Below, one piece after another: positions 8,007-17,360 of a stretch of 64,000 bases of DNA. A model generated the notes under the pieces. The model was not told the DNA's origin. It saw only the letters and a list, made by a program, of their open reading frames with translations, and did not search any database. How positions within the stretch are numbered: position 1 is the first letter of the stretch; each line of letters starts with the position of its first letter. A program made the position numbers and the translations under genes. The stretch lies in assembly GCF_022662015.1 (NCBI RefSeq), contig NZ_JAKMCM010000005.1:270460-334459 (forward strand), in the 5' to 3' direction. This stretch comes from Aestuariivivens sediminicola. GTDB taxonomy: Bacteria > Bacteroidota > Bacteroidia > Flavobacteriales > Flavobacteriaceae.

Positions 8007-9761
8007 TCAGTTCTCAAAAACCAGGTTGGTGTTATTGTCTTCTAACAGAATTTCATGATCCTCGGAAAGGTCTTTGGAATTCCGTATAAATTGATTTCCC
8101 CTTACCACAGTATTCACGGAACACTCTATTGACAATGCTCTTTTATTATACAGGAAGGTATTATTGGTAATTGAAATATTTTCTAATCCCTGCCAGTCTG
8201 CAGTGGCGACGCCGGACCATTTTCCCTTGGCTTCCGGATTTTTTAACTTGGTGACGCGTAATCGTACGGCCGCCGCGTTATAATCTGTGAAATAGGTGCT
8301 GTCATAACCACAATTATCGAAGATGTTTCTGTCAATTTTTATGTCGTGGGAAATGAACCCCTCTCCCCAATCGACGCCATTGTTCATAGAGATGGCGCAC
8401 TGACTGAGATTCTTAAAGACATTTCGCTCGATGACCCCATAGGCACTCTGTAACAAAATGCCGTATCGTCTTGCGTTCCGGAAGGTATTGTTTCTAATGA
8501 CAAAGGATTCGTTAGACTGCGAATCCAAATAGGCAATATCGTCTTTTTTTGTCTCGCCCACTCGTAATTTTTCCTCGAGCGGCTTATCCAATGTGATTTG
8601 CATCCTGTTATTCCCCAAATACTTATTTTCCACCACCTCGTATGTGCCGAGAAACTTTCCTTCCCTGGGATTGTAGATTCTGAGGATATCCCCTTTCACC
8701 GTATGATATTTTACAACCAACCTGGTAGATGACATTTGTTTTATAATATGTCTCTTCGTCGATTTTAAGTTAATGGCATCGTCGCTGTAACCTTCAAAAA
8801 GACAATTCTCGATCCATGGACCGAAAGGACCGCCATTGGCATGTACACAATCGGCATTGGCACTGTGTATTCGGCCTTCCTTAAGTTGCAGCTTACAGCC
8901 TATAATGTTCCACTCCTCCATGCTGTGTGCGCCATAGCTGCCGCCGGGACTTGAATAGTTGGTAATATTTAAATAGGTGATGTTCTTACTCACTTGAGAC
9001 ATAAAAATAGGTCTCCCATTGGTGCGTGCCAGGTGGACATAGGGGTCGCCAACCTCTAAATGTTTTAATAATGGCAGTGCATTGATTTTGATTCTGAAAA
9101 CACGAGGCGACAGTTCCTCAAATTCTTTCGAAGCGTAGAGATTGGGTGCACCGTCCTTGAGCTTCCCGGGTGTATCGCGATCCATGACCATGCCCCATAC
9201 GCGCGTCGCCTGTTGAAACATGTCGTGGTCTAAGGTCGGGAATCCGTTGTCTATCTCCAGATCGAAGCTTCTGTTCTTCAAATCAACAGCAACAATTTTG
9301 CCCTGTGTGAAAGGCAGCGGGTCGTAGTCAATAAACAGATCCTTTACGATGATATTCTTGCTTTTAAAAACAGAAAGAAACCCTTTGAGCGGGTCATGGA
9401 TGATGATTTCCGCACCATTACCTTCAATCAGGATCTGATTGGCATCTCTGAGTTCTATCAAATGCGACTTGTTGTCGTTTGAAAACAGATCATAGGTGCC
9501 TTTACTAAAGATTAATTTAGATCCTGTTCCGTTCTTCGATACTTTTTTACAAAAGTTTAAAGCTTTGATGATGGCGGGGCCATCATCTTTACCATCATTG
9601 GGGAGGCCACCAAATTCTGCCAGATTTACCATGATCACGGTGGGCATATCAATCAGGGGGAGGTTCCTTTGTGTCCTGAAGTGATCGGGAAGGGTAAACT
9701 GGTACTGTGCCTGAACAAGAGAACAGATAAGGCATATGATGGTAAGGGTGTATGTTTTCAT
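8007..9761 (-). CDS. Secreted right-handed beta-helix protein, remote GH110 relative
   Basis: This 584-residue protein has a signal peptide to about residue 18 (CLICSLVQAQ). The N-terminal half carries ILIEGNGAEIIIHD (110-123) and IDYDPLPFTQGKIVAVD (144-160), which closely parallel the GH110 proteins at 25070-26875 and 33168-35051. The block around Asp304 (SANADCVH) and Asp327-Asp328 (FEGYSDDAINL) keeps the GH110 spacing of 23 residues between the first Asp and the DD pair; these three Asp match the positions I recall as catalytic in a characterised GH110. It differs from GH110 in lacking ATHF and NVHGTY. It overlaps the upstream gene by 4 bp (TCAT on the plus strand, ATGA when read), showing translational coupling. 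It has no T9SS tag, so it is probably periplasmic. Activity on alpha-galactosides is inferred. Confidence 0.88.
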   Translation of the reverse strand: MKTYTLTIICLICSLVQAQYQFTLPDHFRTQRNLPLIDMPTVIMVNLAEFGGLPNDGKDDGPAIIKALNFCKKVSKNGTGSKLIFSKGTYDLFSNDNKSHLIELRDANQILIEGNGAEIIIHDPLKGFLSVFKSKNIIVKDLFIDYDPLPFTQGKIVAVDLKNRSFDLEIDNGFPTLDHDMFQQATRVWGMVMDRDTPGKLKDGAPNLYASKEFEELSPRVFRIKINALPLLKHLEVGDPYVHLARTNGRPIFMSQVSKNITYLNITNYSSPGGSYGAHSMEEWNIIGCKLQLKEGRIHSANADCVHANGGPFGPWIENCLFEGYSDDAINLKSTKRHIIKQMSSTRLVVKYHTVKGDILRIYNPREGKFLGTYEVVENKYLGNNRMQITLDKPLEEKLRVGETKKDDIAYLDSQSNESFVIRNNTFRNARRYGILLQSAYGVIERNVFKNLSQCAISMNNGVDWGEGFISHDIKIDRNIFDNCGYDSTYFTDYNAAAVRLRVTKLKNPEAKGKWSGVATADWQGLENISITNNTFLYNKRALSIECSVNTVVRGNQFIRNSKDLSEDHEILLEDNNTNLVFEN

Positions 9762-12439
9762 TTCTTATAGATTTTTTCCGTTTGCATGTTATTTATTTGA
9801 ACCATGTAAAAACCTGCAGGCAGCTGAGATACACGAAGTTCCGTAAAATGAGAACTTTGTTTTGAAAGTAACATTTTACCAAGAAGATCGAATAGTTTTA
9901 TGGAATGAATTGGTTTATTGAAATAGAGGATGTCCGATACAAATGTCGGATAGACGATGATGTCTTTTGACTTACGTTGCTCTGTTTGATAGGTCGAGAG
10001 TGTGGTCTGTCTGTCGTTATAGATACGTTCTACATCCGAACCGCAAAGTTTATAATCGAAATACCGTATATCACTCACTAATCCATTGAATCGCGGGAAA
10101 AAATCGACTCTGTTGTCTGCAGTATTTATCAGCATATCATTACCGGAATAGGTTTCATCTGAGGGGATCCCATTTTTGTAGAATTGTGCACTGAACAGGG
10201 TGTTGTTCTCAGGCACGGTTACGGCAATATGATTCCATTCGCCAATATCAAGCGGCATATCCTCCATTCTGACAATATTCTGATTATTGTCTACCAGCCT
10301 TAAAATACCATTAGTTTGCATTTGAAGGCTAAACACTTCTCCTGCGGTTGGGCCGCCGCTGTAAAGCAAGGTTTGAAATAATAATTGTTCCGGTTTAACC
10401 CAGAAGGAATAGGTTCTTGCAGCACCCTGAACCGGCCCGGGGAACGGTGAACCGTCATTGGTGTTGGTAAGGCTTAATGCCCCATTGTTATCCGTATTGA
10501 TTTTAAAGGCGTACCCGATGTCATCATCGACAAAGCCCTGAATGATTTCTCCTCCGTTGGTGTTAATGGCCATAGTTATACCGGTATCGGTACCTGAATT
10601 AGTCACCTCCTCCGCATCGGGGTCTTCGTTTAGCCAAAAATGAATGCTGGGCTCCGGCAAGGTGTATTGATAATCCTCAGTATAAATGTTGCCACAGTTT
10701 AAAATGGTTTGAGGTTCCGGGGTTTCTGTAGTCCCCAGGGTGATATCCTCATCTCTATGGCATATGAAGTTATTGGTTAGGGTTAATCCTTCAATGTTTT
10801 TAAGATAGAGCCCCCTTTTGTTGTATAATATGGTATTATCCATTATTCTAATATTGCTGTGTGCCCGCCAATCCGTGGTCTCGGTACCGCACCATATACT
10901 GCTTAAACTGCAGGGGGTTCCCAATTTGGCAAAGTCTACCGCTATGGCCGCAGCGTTATTACCGGAAATAAAACTTGTGTCATAGCCACAATTTTCAAAT
11001 CGGTTGTTTTTTATCTCAATGTTGTCCGCCCTGAAGCCTTCGCCCCAGTCAACACCATTTTCAATTCTTATACCTGAACTGCTTAAATTCTGAAACAGAT
11101 TATTTTCAATTAATGCATATTTACTCTGTATTAAAATCCCATATCTTCTCGAGTTCCTTACTATGTTATTTCTGAAAATAAACGACTCATTCGATTTGGT
11201 CTCGATATAGGCCTTATCGGTTAGCTGATGGTCTGAAGCATCCACATTGGTAATATTTATGGGTGAAGATAAGGTAAGCCTGTATTGGTTACTGCCTAAG
11301 TTCTGTACATGAGTTACTGTTGCACTGCCTAAAAAGACCCCATCCCTGGGATTAAAGAATTCCATTATATCGTTGACTTCGGTGAGAAACCGAACCGTAA
11401 TTTCTGTGGATGAGTGTACTTCCAAGATCTGTCTTTTGTGGTATTTAAGGTTCATGCAATCGTCAGCAAAGCCCTCAAAAAGGCTGTTTTCAACCCAGGG
11501 GCCGATCTTACCACCATTGACGTGAATGGCATCTGCATTGCTGGAGTTCACCCTGCCTGCTTTGAGCATGATGTTACAATTAATGATATGCCATTCTTCA
11601 CTGTTTCGTGCATTAAAGCATCCTGCGGGACTGGTATACCCGGTAACATTCAGATAGGTGAGATTTTTCCCTCCATCATTGAGAATAAGGGTAGAACCGT
11701 TGTATCTGGCAATGTGAACAAAATAATCACCAACTTCGGCATTGCTCAAGTTCGTACTGCTTTGATTTCCATAGCGGTAGGTTCTGGGGGCGATCAATTC
11801 GAAGTAACGGTTATGAGGAATTAAATTCCTGGTCCCTTCTTTAATACCCCCTTTGCTGTTTTTAAACATGCCCCATCGCTGAGGGGCATTAGTAAAATGA
11901 CTTTCCACAGGTAAGGGGAAACCCTCATCCACCACAAAATCAAAAAACCCATTGGCGGTATCGATATTGGTGATTTTTCCCTGAGTAAAAGGAAGGGTCG
12001 CATAATCGACGGATAGATCTTGTATGATTGTATTGGTGCAACGCAGCAAACTTAAAAATCCCACAACCGGATTGTGTATTAGAAACAAGGCACCCTGACC
12101 ATCCCATAAAACCCCTTGAGCATCGGTCATGCTGAGGGCATGGGTGCCGCCGGCCGGCATGAGATCATAGGTTCCGTTCTCGAAAACCAGGCGAACCGGG
12201 TTTTGCAAGGTGGCAAGACTTACGGCAGCATTAACAGCTGCCGTAATACCTGCAATATCGTCCATACCGTCATCCGCGTTGGCACCGTAATCTGAAACGA
12301 CTATGGTCTGTGTCGTATTGAGCTCCACAAGCGGTGCTGCCCGTGCTGTTCTAAAAAAGGAAGGCGCCGGCTCAAACTGTGAATAGCCGTTAAAACTTAA
12401 ACTCATCAATAAGAGAACAACACCACAGAACCGCATCAT
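9758..12439 (-). CDS. Beta-helix (remote GH110-like) protein with LamG-type domain and T9SS tag
   Basis: This 893-residue protein has a signal peptide to about 20 (MSLSFNGYS). Residues 40-600 form a beta-helix homologous to the neighbouring 584-residue protein, with SSNADAIH (Asp303) and FEGFADDCMN (Asp326-Asp327), again 23 residues apart as in GH110. Residues about 610-810 resemble a concanavalin A-like LamG domain (FSLQMQTNGILRLVDN, WNHIAVTV, ISDIRYFDYKL-type segments), probably a carbohydrate-binding part. The last 80 residues are a T9SS type A sorting domain (IKLFDLLGKML, QLPAGFYMVQIN, lysine-rich end). It is therefore probably exported to the cell surface or medium, while its partner stays inside. 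It lies 18 bp after the gene at 12458-13768. Confidence 0.88.
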   Translation of the reverse strand: MMRFCGVVLLLMSLSFNGYSQFEPAPSFFRTARAAPLVELNTTQTIVVSDYGANADDGMDDIAGITAAVNAAVSLATLQNPVRLVFENGTYDLMPAGGTHALSMTDAQGVLWDGQGALFLIHNPVVGFLSLLRCTNTIIQDLSVDYATLPFTQGKITNIDTANGFFDFVVDEGFPLPVESHFTNAPQRWGMFKNSKGGIKEGTRNLIPHNRYFELIAPRTYRYGNQSSTNLSNAEVGDYFVHIARYNGSTLILNDGGKNLTYLNVTGYTSPAGCFNARNSEEWHIINCNIMLKAGRVNSSNADAIHVNGGKIGPWVENSLFEGFADDCMNLKYHKRQILEVHSSTEITVRFLTEVNDIMEFFNPRDGVFLGSATVTHVQNLGSNQYRLTLSSPINITNVDASDHQLTDKAYIETKSNESFIFRNNIVRNSRRYGILIQSKYALIENNLFQNLSSSGIRIENGVDWGEGFRADNIEIKNNRFENCGYDTSFISGNNAAAIAVDFAKLGTPCSLSSIWCGTETTDWRAHSNIRIMDNTILYNKRGLYLKNIEGLTLTNNFICHRDEDITLGTTETPEPQTILNCGNIYTEDYQYTLPEPSIHFWLNEDPDAEEVTNSGTDTGITMAINTNGGEIIQGFVDDDIGYAFKINTDNNGALSLTNTNDGSPFPGPVQGAARTYSFWVKPEQLLFQTLLYSGGPTAGEVFSLQMQTNGILRLVDNNQNIVRMEDMPLDIGEWNHIAVTVPENNTLFSAQFYKNGIPSDETYSGNDMLINTADNRVDFFPRFNGLVSDIRYFDYKLCGSDVERIYNDRQTTLSTYQTEQRKSKDIIVYPTFVSDILYFNKPIHSIKLFDLLGKMLLSKQSSHFTELRVSQLPAGFYMVQINNMQTEKIYKK

Positions 12440-12457
12440 CGTGACCGTATTTACAGT

Positions 12458-13768
12458 TTATTTTTTGATAAACTTTTCAACAACTATATCATCAAAGACG
12501 ATAAGGTAAAGGCCTTTGTTTAAGGTGTTCACCTGGAGTTCCATTTGACCCTTCGATTGATCTTGAATCGCCAACCTGCCGCTGAGATCATAAACTTTTA
12601 CATCCCCTTGAGGCTTTGTGAAGGTGAGCTTTGAAATGGCCACAGAGGGATAGGAAATGCGTTTCACGGCATCGGATTCCAAATCGCTGGTCGATAGTGA
12701 ACTTTCAAGGACCAAATACCCGTTCGAATCTAAGGCAACAGGCTCACTGCCGCCATTCACGACGATTTGTGCTAATTGTTGAGTTGTAAGACCTCCATTG
12801 CCAGTGCCGAATCGTAGCACACCATCCGAAAAGTTGGTAATGTTCACTGTCCCTGAATTCCAGGCAGCTCCTGAGGTATCGGCAAATGAAAGTTCTGTTA
12901 CACTATTATCAATGTCTAAAATAAGAGTACCATCTGCTGTTCCACCGGCAAATGTAATAATGCCCATGTTGTTCTGATTGTTATCGACGTTGAATGTAAA
13001 GGTGTTAGAGCCATTTATAGAGATATTTCCTTGAAAAACATTTGCTCCATTTACTTCAATGGAACCATTAATTGCATTGATCTGTATTTTTCTACCACTT
13101 GGTAAGAAGACATTGTTATCTGCTGAATTTACAATAACTGAGGCATTTGCTCCAACCCAAACAAAATCTCCTCCTTGACCGGTATTATCTGAAGTGGAAC
13201 CAAATGTACTAATGGTATTAGCATTAAATCGGAGGGGACCAGTACCGGCAAGAGTGCCATTAAAACTGAAATTATTATTAGAGCCTGAACGTACTTCTAA
13301 AGGCGTTTCAAGTGTTAAAACAGAGCCATTATCGAAAATAATGGTATTGCCACTCCCATTTGAGTTTTTCATCAGTGTATTTTTAATACCAGCTGTAGTA
13401 GAATTGTTGATGGTTACATTGCCTTTAAATGTCATGCTTACATCATTACCTGAAAGGTTTTCAATTCCTAAAACAGCATTTGCCCCTGGATCGATTGATA
13501 AGGTGTTATTACCGGCAATTGCAAAATCACCTGGCGTGCTAAAGGTTGGCTGAATTTTTTTAATGGTAACATCTAAATCAACCTGAGACTCTACGGTTAA
13601 AGGCAAGCGAACAATACCTGTATTAGTAGTGTTTGGGACAACATTTAAAGACCAATTTGCAGGATTAGACCAAAGCAGATCTCCGCCACCATTGGTGAAA
13701 TCGTTATTTTGACCCATCAGAACAATCGGGCATAGGGTAAATAGTAATGCAAAGTAAATGTTTTTCAT
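12458..13768 (-). CDS. Secreted beta-strand-rich protein with T9SS type A tag
   Basis: This 436-residue protein has a signal peptide to about residue 19 (FTLCPIVLMGQ). The middle is low in charge and rich in Asn, Gly, Thr and Ser, with many short strands (for example GNVTINNSTTAG, INAINGSIEVNGAN), like the autotransporter-type or pectinesterase-like beta-helix repeats found in secreted surface proteins. The C-terminal 80 residues are a T9SS sorting domain (VKVYDLSGRLAIQ, LNKGLYLIVFDD, ending KFIKK). No enzyme motif is seen. It is the first gene of a unit that continues into the two GH110-like proteins and a sulfatase, and has its own GTAACA-type promoter region (site B). It could be a surface binding or scaffold protein; the function is unknown. 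Confidence 0.8.
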   Translation of the reverse strand: MKNIYFALLFTLCPIVLMGQNNDFTNGGGDLLWSNPANWSLNVVPNTTNTGIVRLPLTVESQVDLDVTIKKIQPTFSTPGDFAIAGNNTLSIDPGANAVLGIENLSGNDVSMTFKGNVTINNSTTAGIKNTLMKNSNGSGNTIIFDNGSVLTLETPLEVRSGSNNNFSFNGTLAGTGPLRFNANTISTFGSTSDNTGQGGDFVWVGANASVIVNSADNNVFLPSGRKIQINAINGSIEVNGANVFQGNISINGSNTFTFNVDNNQNNMGIITFAGGTADGTLILDIDNSVTELSFADTSGAAWNSGTVNITNFSDGVLRFGTGNGGLTTQQLAQIVVNGGSEPVALDSNGYLVLESSLSTSDLESDAVKRISYPSVAISKLTFTKPQGDVKVYDLSGRLAIQDQSKGQMELQVNTLNKGLYLIVFDDIVVEKFIKK

Positions 13769-13840
13769 AGTTTTTGAATTTTAGTTAATGCCCTTCACTC
13801 AAAACAAGTTTGTTTTTTGTGAAGTTTTAAAAGTGATATT

Positions 13841-13906
13841 CAAAAATAGAATTCATTTCAACAGGCGCTGAATTTTAATGTAACAGAAGCCTATTAAAAT
13901 GTAACA
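13841..13906 (-). promoter_or_regulatory. Candidate promoter with 21-bp direct repeat (site B)
   Basis: AATGTAACA occurs at 13877-13885 and 13898-13906, exactly 21 bp apart. On the minus strand a perfect TAnnTTTG box (TATTTTTG) lies at 13848-13841, with 31 bp between it and the nearer GTAACA. The gene start at 13768 is about 72 bp downstream. The spacing matches site A within one base, though the surrounding sequences differ, which argues for functional conservation. Confidence 0.6.
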
Positions 13907-13975
13907 TTTACATGATATTAAAAGAAAATCATGTTGTATCAGTATAAAAGGAATGGTTTGGTACGCTTTTTAAAA

Positions 13976-15550
13976 CTATTTTAATTCGAGCTGCTCAATA
14001 GTGTTGTAATCTGTTCCCCTTAAGGCTTCAAATTTAGCGGTCAACGACTCCAGTATTTTAGGATATGAAGCTGCCAGGTTGTATTTCTGGCCCTTATCGT
14101 TTTTTAGATTGTACAGCTGATAGGCGTTGGAACTCCCTGTCTCGATCCCTACTTGTTCTTCGTAGGTCTTTCCCTCATAGGGCGGTATCATTAACCAGTC
14201 ACCGGACCTTAAGGCCGTTCTCGTGGTGGCCTCAATAATAAGGTCCTCCCGACCTTCATCACTGTGCCCTAAAAAGGTGTCCAGTATAGCCATACTGTCC
14301 AAATCGGTTACCGGTGTATCTATGAGCTGTGCAACAGAGGCCAGCACATCCAGCTGGCAGACAATGGCATCGGAGACCTTAGGGGTGATGGTGCCTTTGT
14401 AATAGGTAATGAACGGTACCCGTGTCCCGGCTTCGAACAGACTGTATTTACCGCCGCGTAAGCCCCCGTTGGGGTCATGTGCTCCTAATTTTTCGACGGC
14501 ATCATCGTAATAACCATCGTTTAAAACCGGGCCATTGTCGCTGGACAGGATAATGAGGGTGTTCTCCAACAGCCCTTCTTTTTCCAGTGTTTTTACAAAT
14601 TCACCAACCGCCCAGTCGGCTTCTACGATCACGTCGCCTCGCGGTCCCATGCCGGAGCTTCCCACAAATCGAGGATGGGGGGTTCTGGGCACATGGGGTT
14701 GCTGCATGGCATAGTACAAAAAGAAGGGTTCATTTTTATGTTTTTTCACATAATCCTGCGCCCCTTTCAGAAAATGATCGGCCATGTCGATATCGCTCCA
14801 TTTGGCGGCCTCTCCACCTTTCATGTAACCAATCCTGGGAATACCGTTTACAATGCTGTTGTTATGGCCGTGATGCCATTTCATGGTTAAACGTTCCGGA
14901 TGGCTAATGGCGGTTGGCTCGCCTTCAAAATTGCTTGCATAATCCACTTGAATCGGATCGTTGGGATCCAGACCCACGACCTGACCATTCTCAATATAAA
15001 CCGTCGGAACCCTGTCCTGGGTCGCTGCCATGATATAGGCGTAATCGAAGCCCACCTGGTTCGGTCCGGGAGCAACGGTTGTGTTCCAATCCACCTGACC
15101 AATGCCGAGCCCGAGATGCCATTTGCCTACAATACCCGTATGGTAACCCTCTTTTTTCAAAAGCTTAGGCAGGGTTAACTGTGTGGTGTCAATAATGAGC
15201 GGGGCTGTTCCGGGCAGGATTTTGGCCTGTTTGTTTTTCCAGGGGTAGACCCCGGTTAAAAGGCCGTAGCGGCTTGGTGTACAGGTCGCTGAGGTTGCAT
15301 ATCCATTGGTAAATTTTACGCCGCCATTGGCCAGGGCGTCAATATGCGGTGTTTTTAAAGTGGGAGCGCCATAGCATCCCAGATCGCCATAGCCCAGATC
15401 GTCAAGATAGATGATCACGATGTTTGGTTTCTTTGTGTTATCAGGGGTAGTACTAACATCAGGATGTTGTGCCAAGGTGTCCTGTTTTTGCCTGCAATTG
15501 GTAAAAATGAATAAGAGACACAGACATACGGTGTAAAATTTCAGGTTCAT
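13976..15550 (-). CDS. Lipoprotein sulfatase (S1 family, arylsulfatase A-like)
   Basis: The start chosen is the ATG at 15550, because it opens a proper lipoprotein signal (CLLFIFTNC, lipid Cys at 19); an ATG 33 bp further upstream would add a hydrophilic 11-residue extension. The mature sulfatase has YLDDLGYGDLG (48-58) and CTPSR with its Cys at 90. ILSSDNGPVLNDGYYDD supplies the later metal ligands. At 524 residues it is of normal length for arylsulfatase A-type glycan sulfatases. It lies 274 bp downstream of the first SusD gene in the same direction, either at the end of that transcript or with its own promoter. No GTAACA pair precedes it. Confidence 0.93.
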   Translation of the reverse strand: MNLKFYTVCLCLLFIFTNCRQKQDTLAQHPDVSTTPDNTKKPNIVIIYLDDLGYGDLGCYGAPTLKTPHIDALANGGVKFTNGYATSATCTPSRYGLLTGVYPWKNKQAKILPGTAPLIIDTTQLTLPKLLKKEGYHTGIVGKWHLGLGIGQVDWNTTVAPGPNQVGFDYAYIMAATQDRVPTVYIENGQVVGLDPNDPIQVDYASNFEGEPTAISHPERLTMKWHHGHNNSIVNGIPRIGYMKGGEAAKWSDIDMADHFLKGAQDYVKKHKNEPFFLYYAMQQPHVPRTPHPRFVGSSGMGPRGDVIVEADWAVGEFVKTLEKEGLLENTLIILSSDNGPVLNDGYYDDAVEKLGAHDPNGGLRGGKYSLFEAGTRVPFITYYKGTITPKVSDAIVCQLDVLASVAQLIDTPVTDLDSMAILDTFLGHSDEGREDLIIEATTRTALRSGDWLMIPPYEGKTYEEQVGIETGSSNAYQLYNLKNDKGQKYNLAASYPKILESLTAKFEALRGTDYNTIEQLELK

Positions 15551-15824
15551 GTTTATGTATTTTATGTTCAAATAAATCTCCACTCAAGTGTGTCTTTTCA
15601 TGTAGGCGTCGTATGCAGTAACGACATTGAACAGGTGGATCAAAGAACTCCTGATGAGCCAAGGCATGAGTGCTGTCAGGACCCCTTAATAAAGTTTGTC
15701 AACCGGACGCCAAAACGACATCCAATTGACAAACACCAAACTAATACATGATTAAACTAACTCAAATTATCTATAACGATTGTGCTTCTAAATTTTAACG
15801 ATCTATTGTCTTCGGGACAGACCG

Positions 15825-17342
15825 TTATTGTATCTTGAATCCTTCCGGGTTCTGAACCAATTTGCTCAGAGAAATGGACTCAAAAGGAATTGGTGCAATA
15901 TACTGCGCCGATGTGGGCATCCTTACCAGGGTTACGGGCTCAGAAGGATCTCTCTTAGCTGCCATTTCGGCCACACGCTCTGTGCGCACCAAATCAAACC
16001 AGCGTTTGTTCTCGGCAGCCAGTTCCCAGCCCTTTTCATCAACGATCTCGTTCGGCGTTGCTGTTGCCACATCAACCGTAGCGTTCGGTACCGAATAAGG
16101 TAAACCTGCAGCCCTTCTTTTCACCTGATTAAGGGCTTCGATGGAGCTTGCATTTTCACCAACTCTGGCTTGAGCTTCCGCATAGATCAACAGCACCTCG
16201 GCATAGCGATACAGATCATAAGGCCTGAAATTTACCGGTCTGCTGATCACCGTCAGGTCCTCGGCAAAAACATATTTCCTGTACATGGGGTGTCCTCGAT
16301 CGGAGTCCTCCCAGGGGATGGTAGGAGGATTTCTGGGTGTGATCACACCTCCGGGGGCATTTCTGTTGGGAATGTCCAAGAGGAAGGTGTAATCTTTTCT
16401 CGGACCCTCCGGGAAATCATTGAAAAAGCGTAACTCCGGGAAGCAGTCTGAAAAACCGCGACCCTGGTGAAATGTAAAGGCAGTGCCCTGTGAACCCCAT
16501 CGACTTTCATCGGCCGGATATCGAACAGAGAATACCGTTTCCGTACTCATGGCACCCTCAAAGGTCCATAATTCTTCAATAGGCAGAAGGGTGTAATGGT
16601 TGTAATCAATAACTTCCTTGGCCTTTGCTGCGGCCATGGCATATTTTGAATTATCCTTGACCGGCCAACCGGCCCATGTGAGATACAGATCGGCCAAAAC
16701 TGTCTTGGCAAAACCTGCAGAGGCACGTCCCGTGCTTTCCGATCCGGGAGTTGGTAAGGACACTTCCGCAATCAGCAGGTCACTTTCAATCTGCTGGTAG
16801 TTTTCCAATACGGTGGCACGCTGCTCCTCCCCGGTGGGTAAATAGCCATCCAGGATCAATGGCACATTACCGTATATCTTTACAAGATTAAGATAGGCAT
16901 GGGCTCTAAACACCCGTGCTTCGGCATCGGCCAGTTTTACAAGGGCCTCAGACGCCGTAGCGGTTTTTAATCCCTCTATCAGTGTGTTACAGTAATAGAT
17001 GGTTCTCCAATAGTTATCCCATGCCACGGGCAACCAATTGATATCGGAATTCTCCCCACTGCCATAATCAAATCTGTCGAACACCCTCAACGGGGCCTTA
17101 TTCCCGGCAATCCAGGTGGTGATGTCGTCGGCCCCATAGGTGGCGGTCCTTAAAAAATGTGGATCGTTATTGGTTCTACGCACAGAAATATAAATGGGTG
17201 AAATATTAGCCTCAATATCGGCTTCACTGGCAATTTGGCCCACCTGCAGCAAACTGCTCGTATCCTCTTCCAGGTCCAGGCAGGAGACATTAACAAGCAT
17301 CACCATCCCAAACAAAAACAATATGTTATATATACGATTCAT
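15825..17342 (-). CDS. SusD-like nutrient-binding lipoprotein (first pair)
   Basis: This 505-residue RagB/SusD family protein has a lipoprotein signal (LVNVSC, lipid Cys at 21). The family forms the lid of the outer-membrane SusCD importer and binds glycan at the cell surface. Family features are the TPR-like N-terminal region (ARVFRAHAYLNLVKIYGNVPLI, in part), the AEVLLIYAEAQAR helix, and the C-terminal RWFDLVRTERV and VQNPEG segments. It lies 18 bp after the SusC gene, in the standard order. Its imported ligand is probably a sulfated oligosaccharide, inferred from the neighbouring sulfatases. Confidence 0.94.
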   Translation of the reverse strand: MNRIYNILFLFGMVMLVNVSCLDLEEDTSSLLQVGQIASEADIEANISPIYISVRRTNNDPHFLRTATYGADDITTWIAGNKAPLRVFDRFDYGSGENSDINWLPVAWDNYWRTIYYCNTLIEGLKTATASEALVKLADAEARVFRAHAYLNLVKIYGNVPLILDGYLPTGEEQRATVLENYQQIESDLLIAEVSLPTPGSESTGRASAGFAKTVLADLYLTWAGWPVKDNSKYAMAAAKAKEVIDYNHYTLLPIEELWTFEGAMSTETVFSVRYPADESRWGSQGTAFTFHQGRGFSDCFPELRFFNDFPEGPRKDYTFLLDIPNRNAPGGVITPRNPPTIPWEDSDRGHPMYRKYVFAEDLTVISRPVNFRPYDLYRYAEVLLIYAEAQARVGENASSIEALNQVKRRAAGLPYSVPNATVDVATATPNEIVDEKGWELAAENKRWFDLVRTERVAEMAAKRDPSEPVTLVRMPTSAQYIAPIPFESISLSKLVQNPEGFKIQ

Positions 17343-17360
17343 AGTATTATTTTTTTTAGA

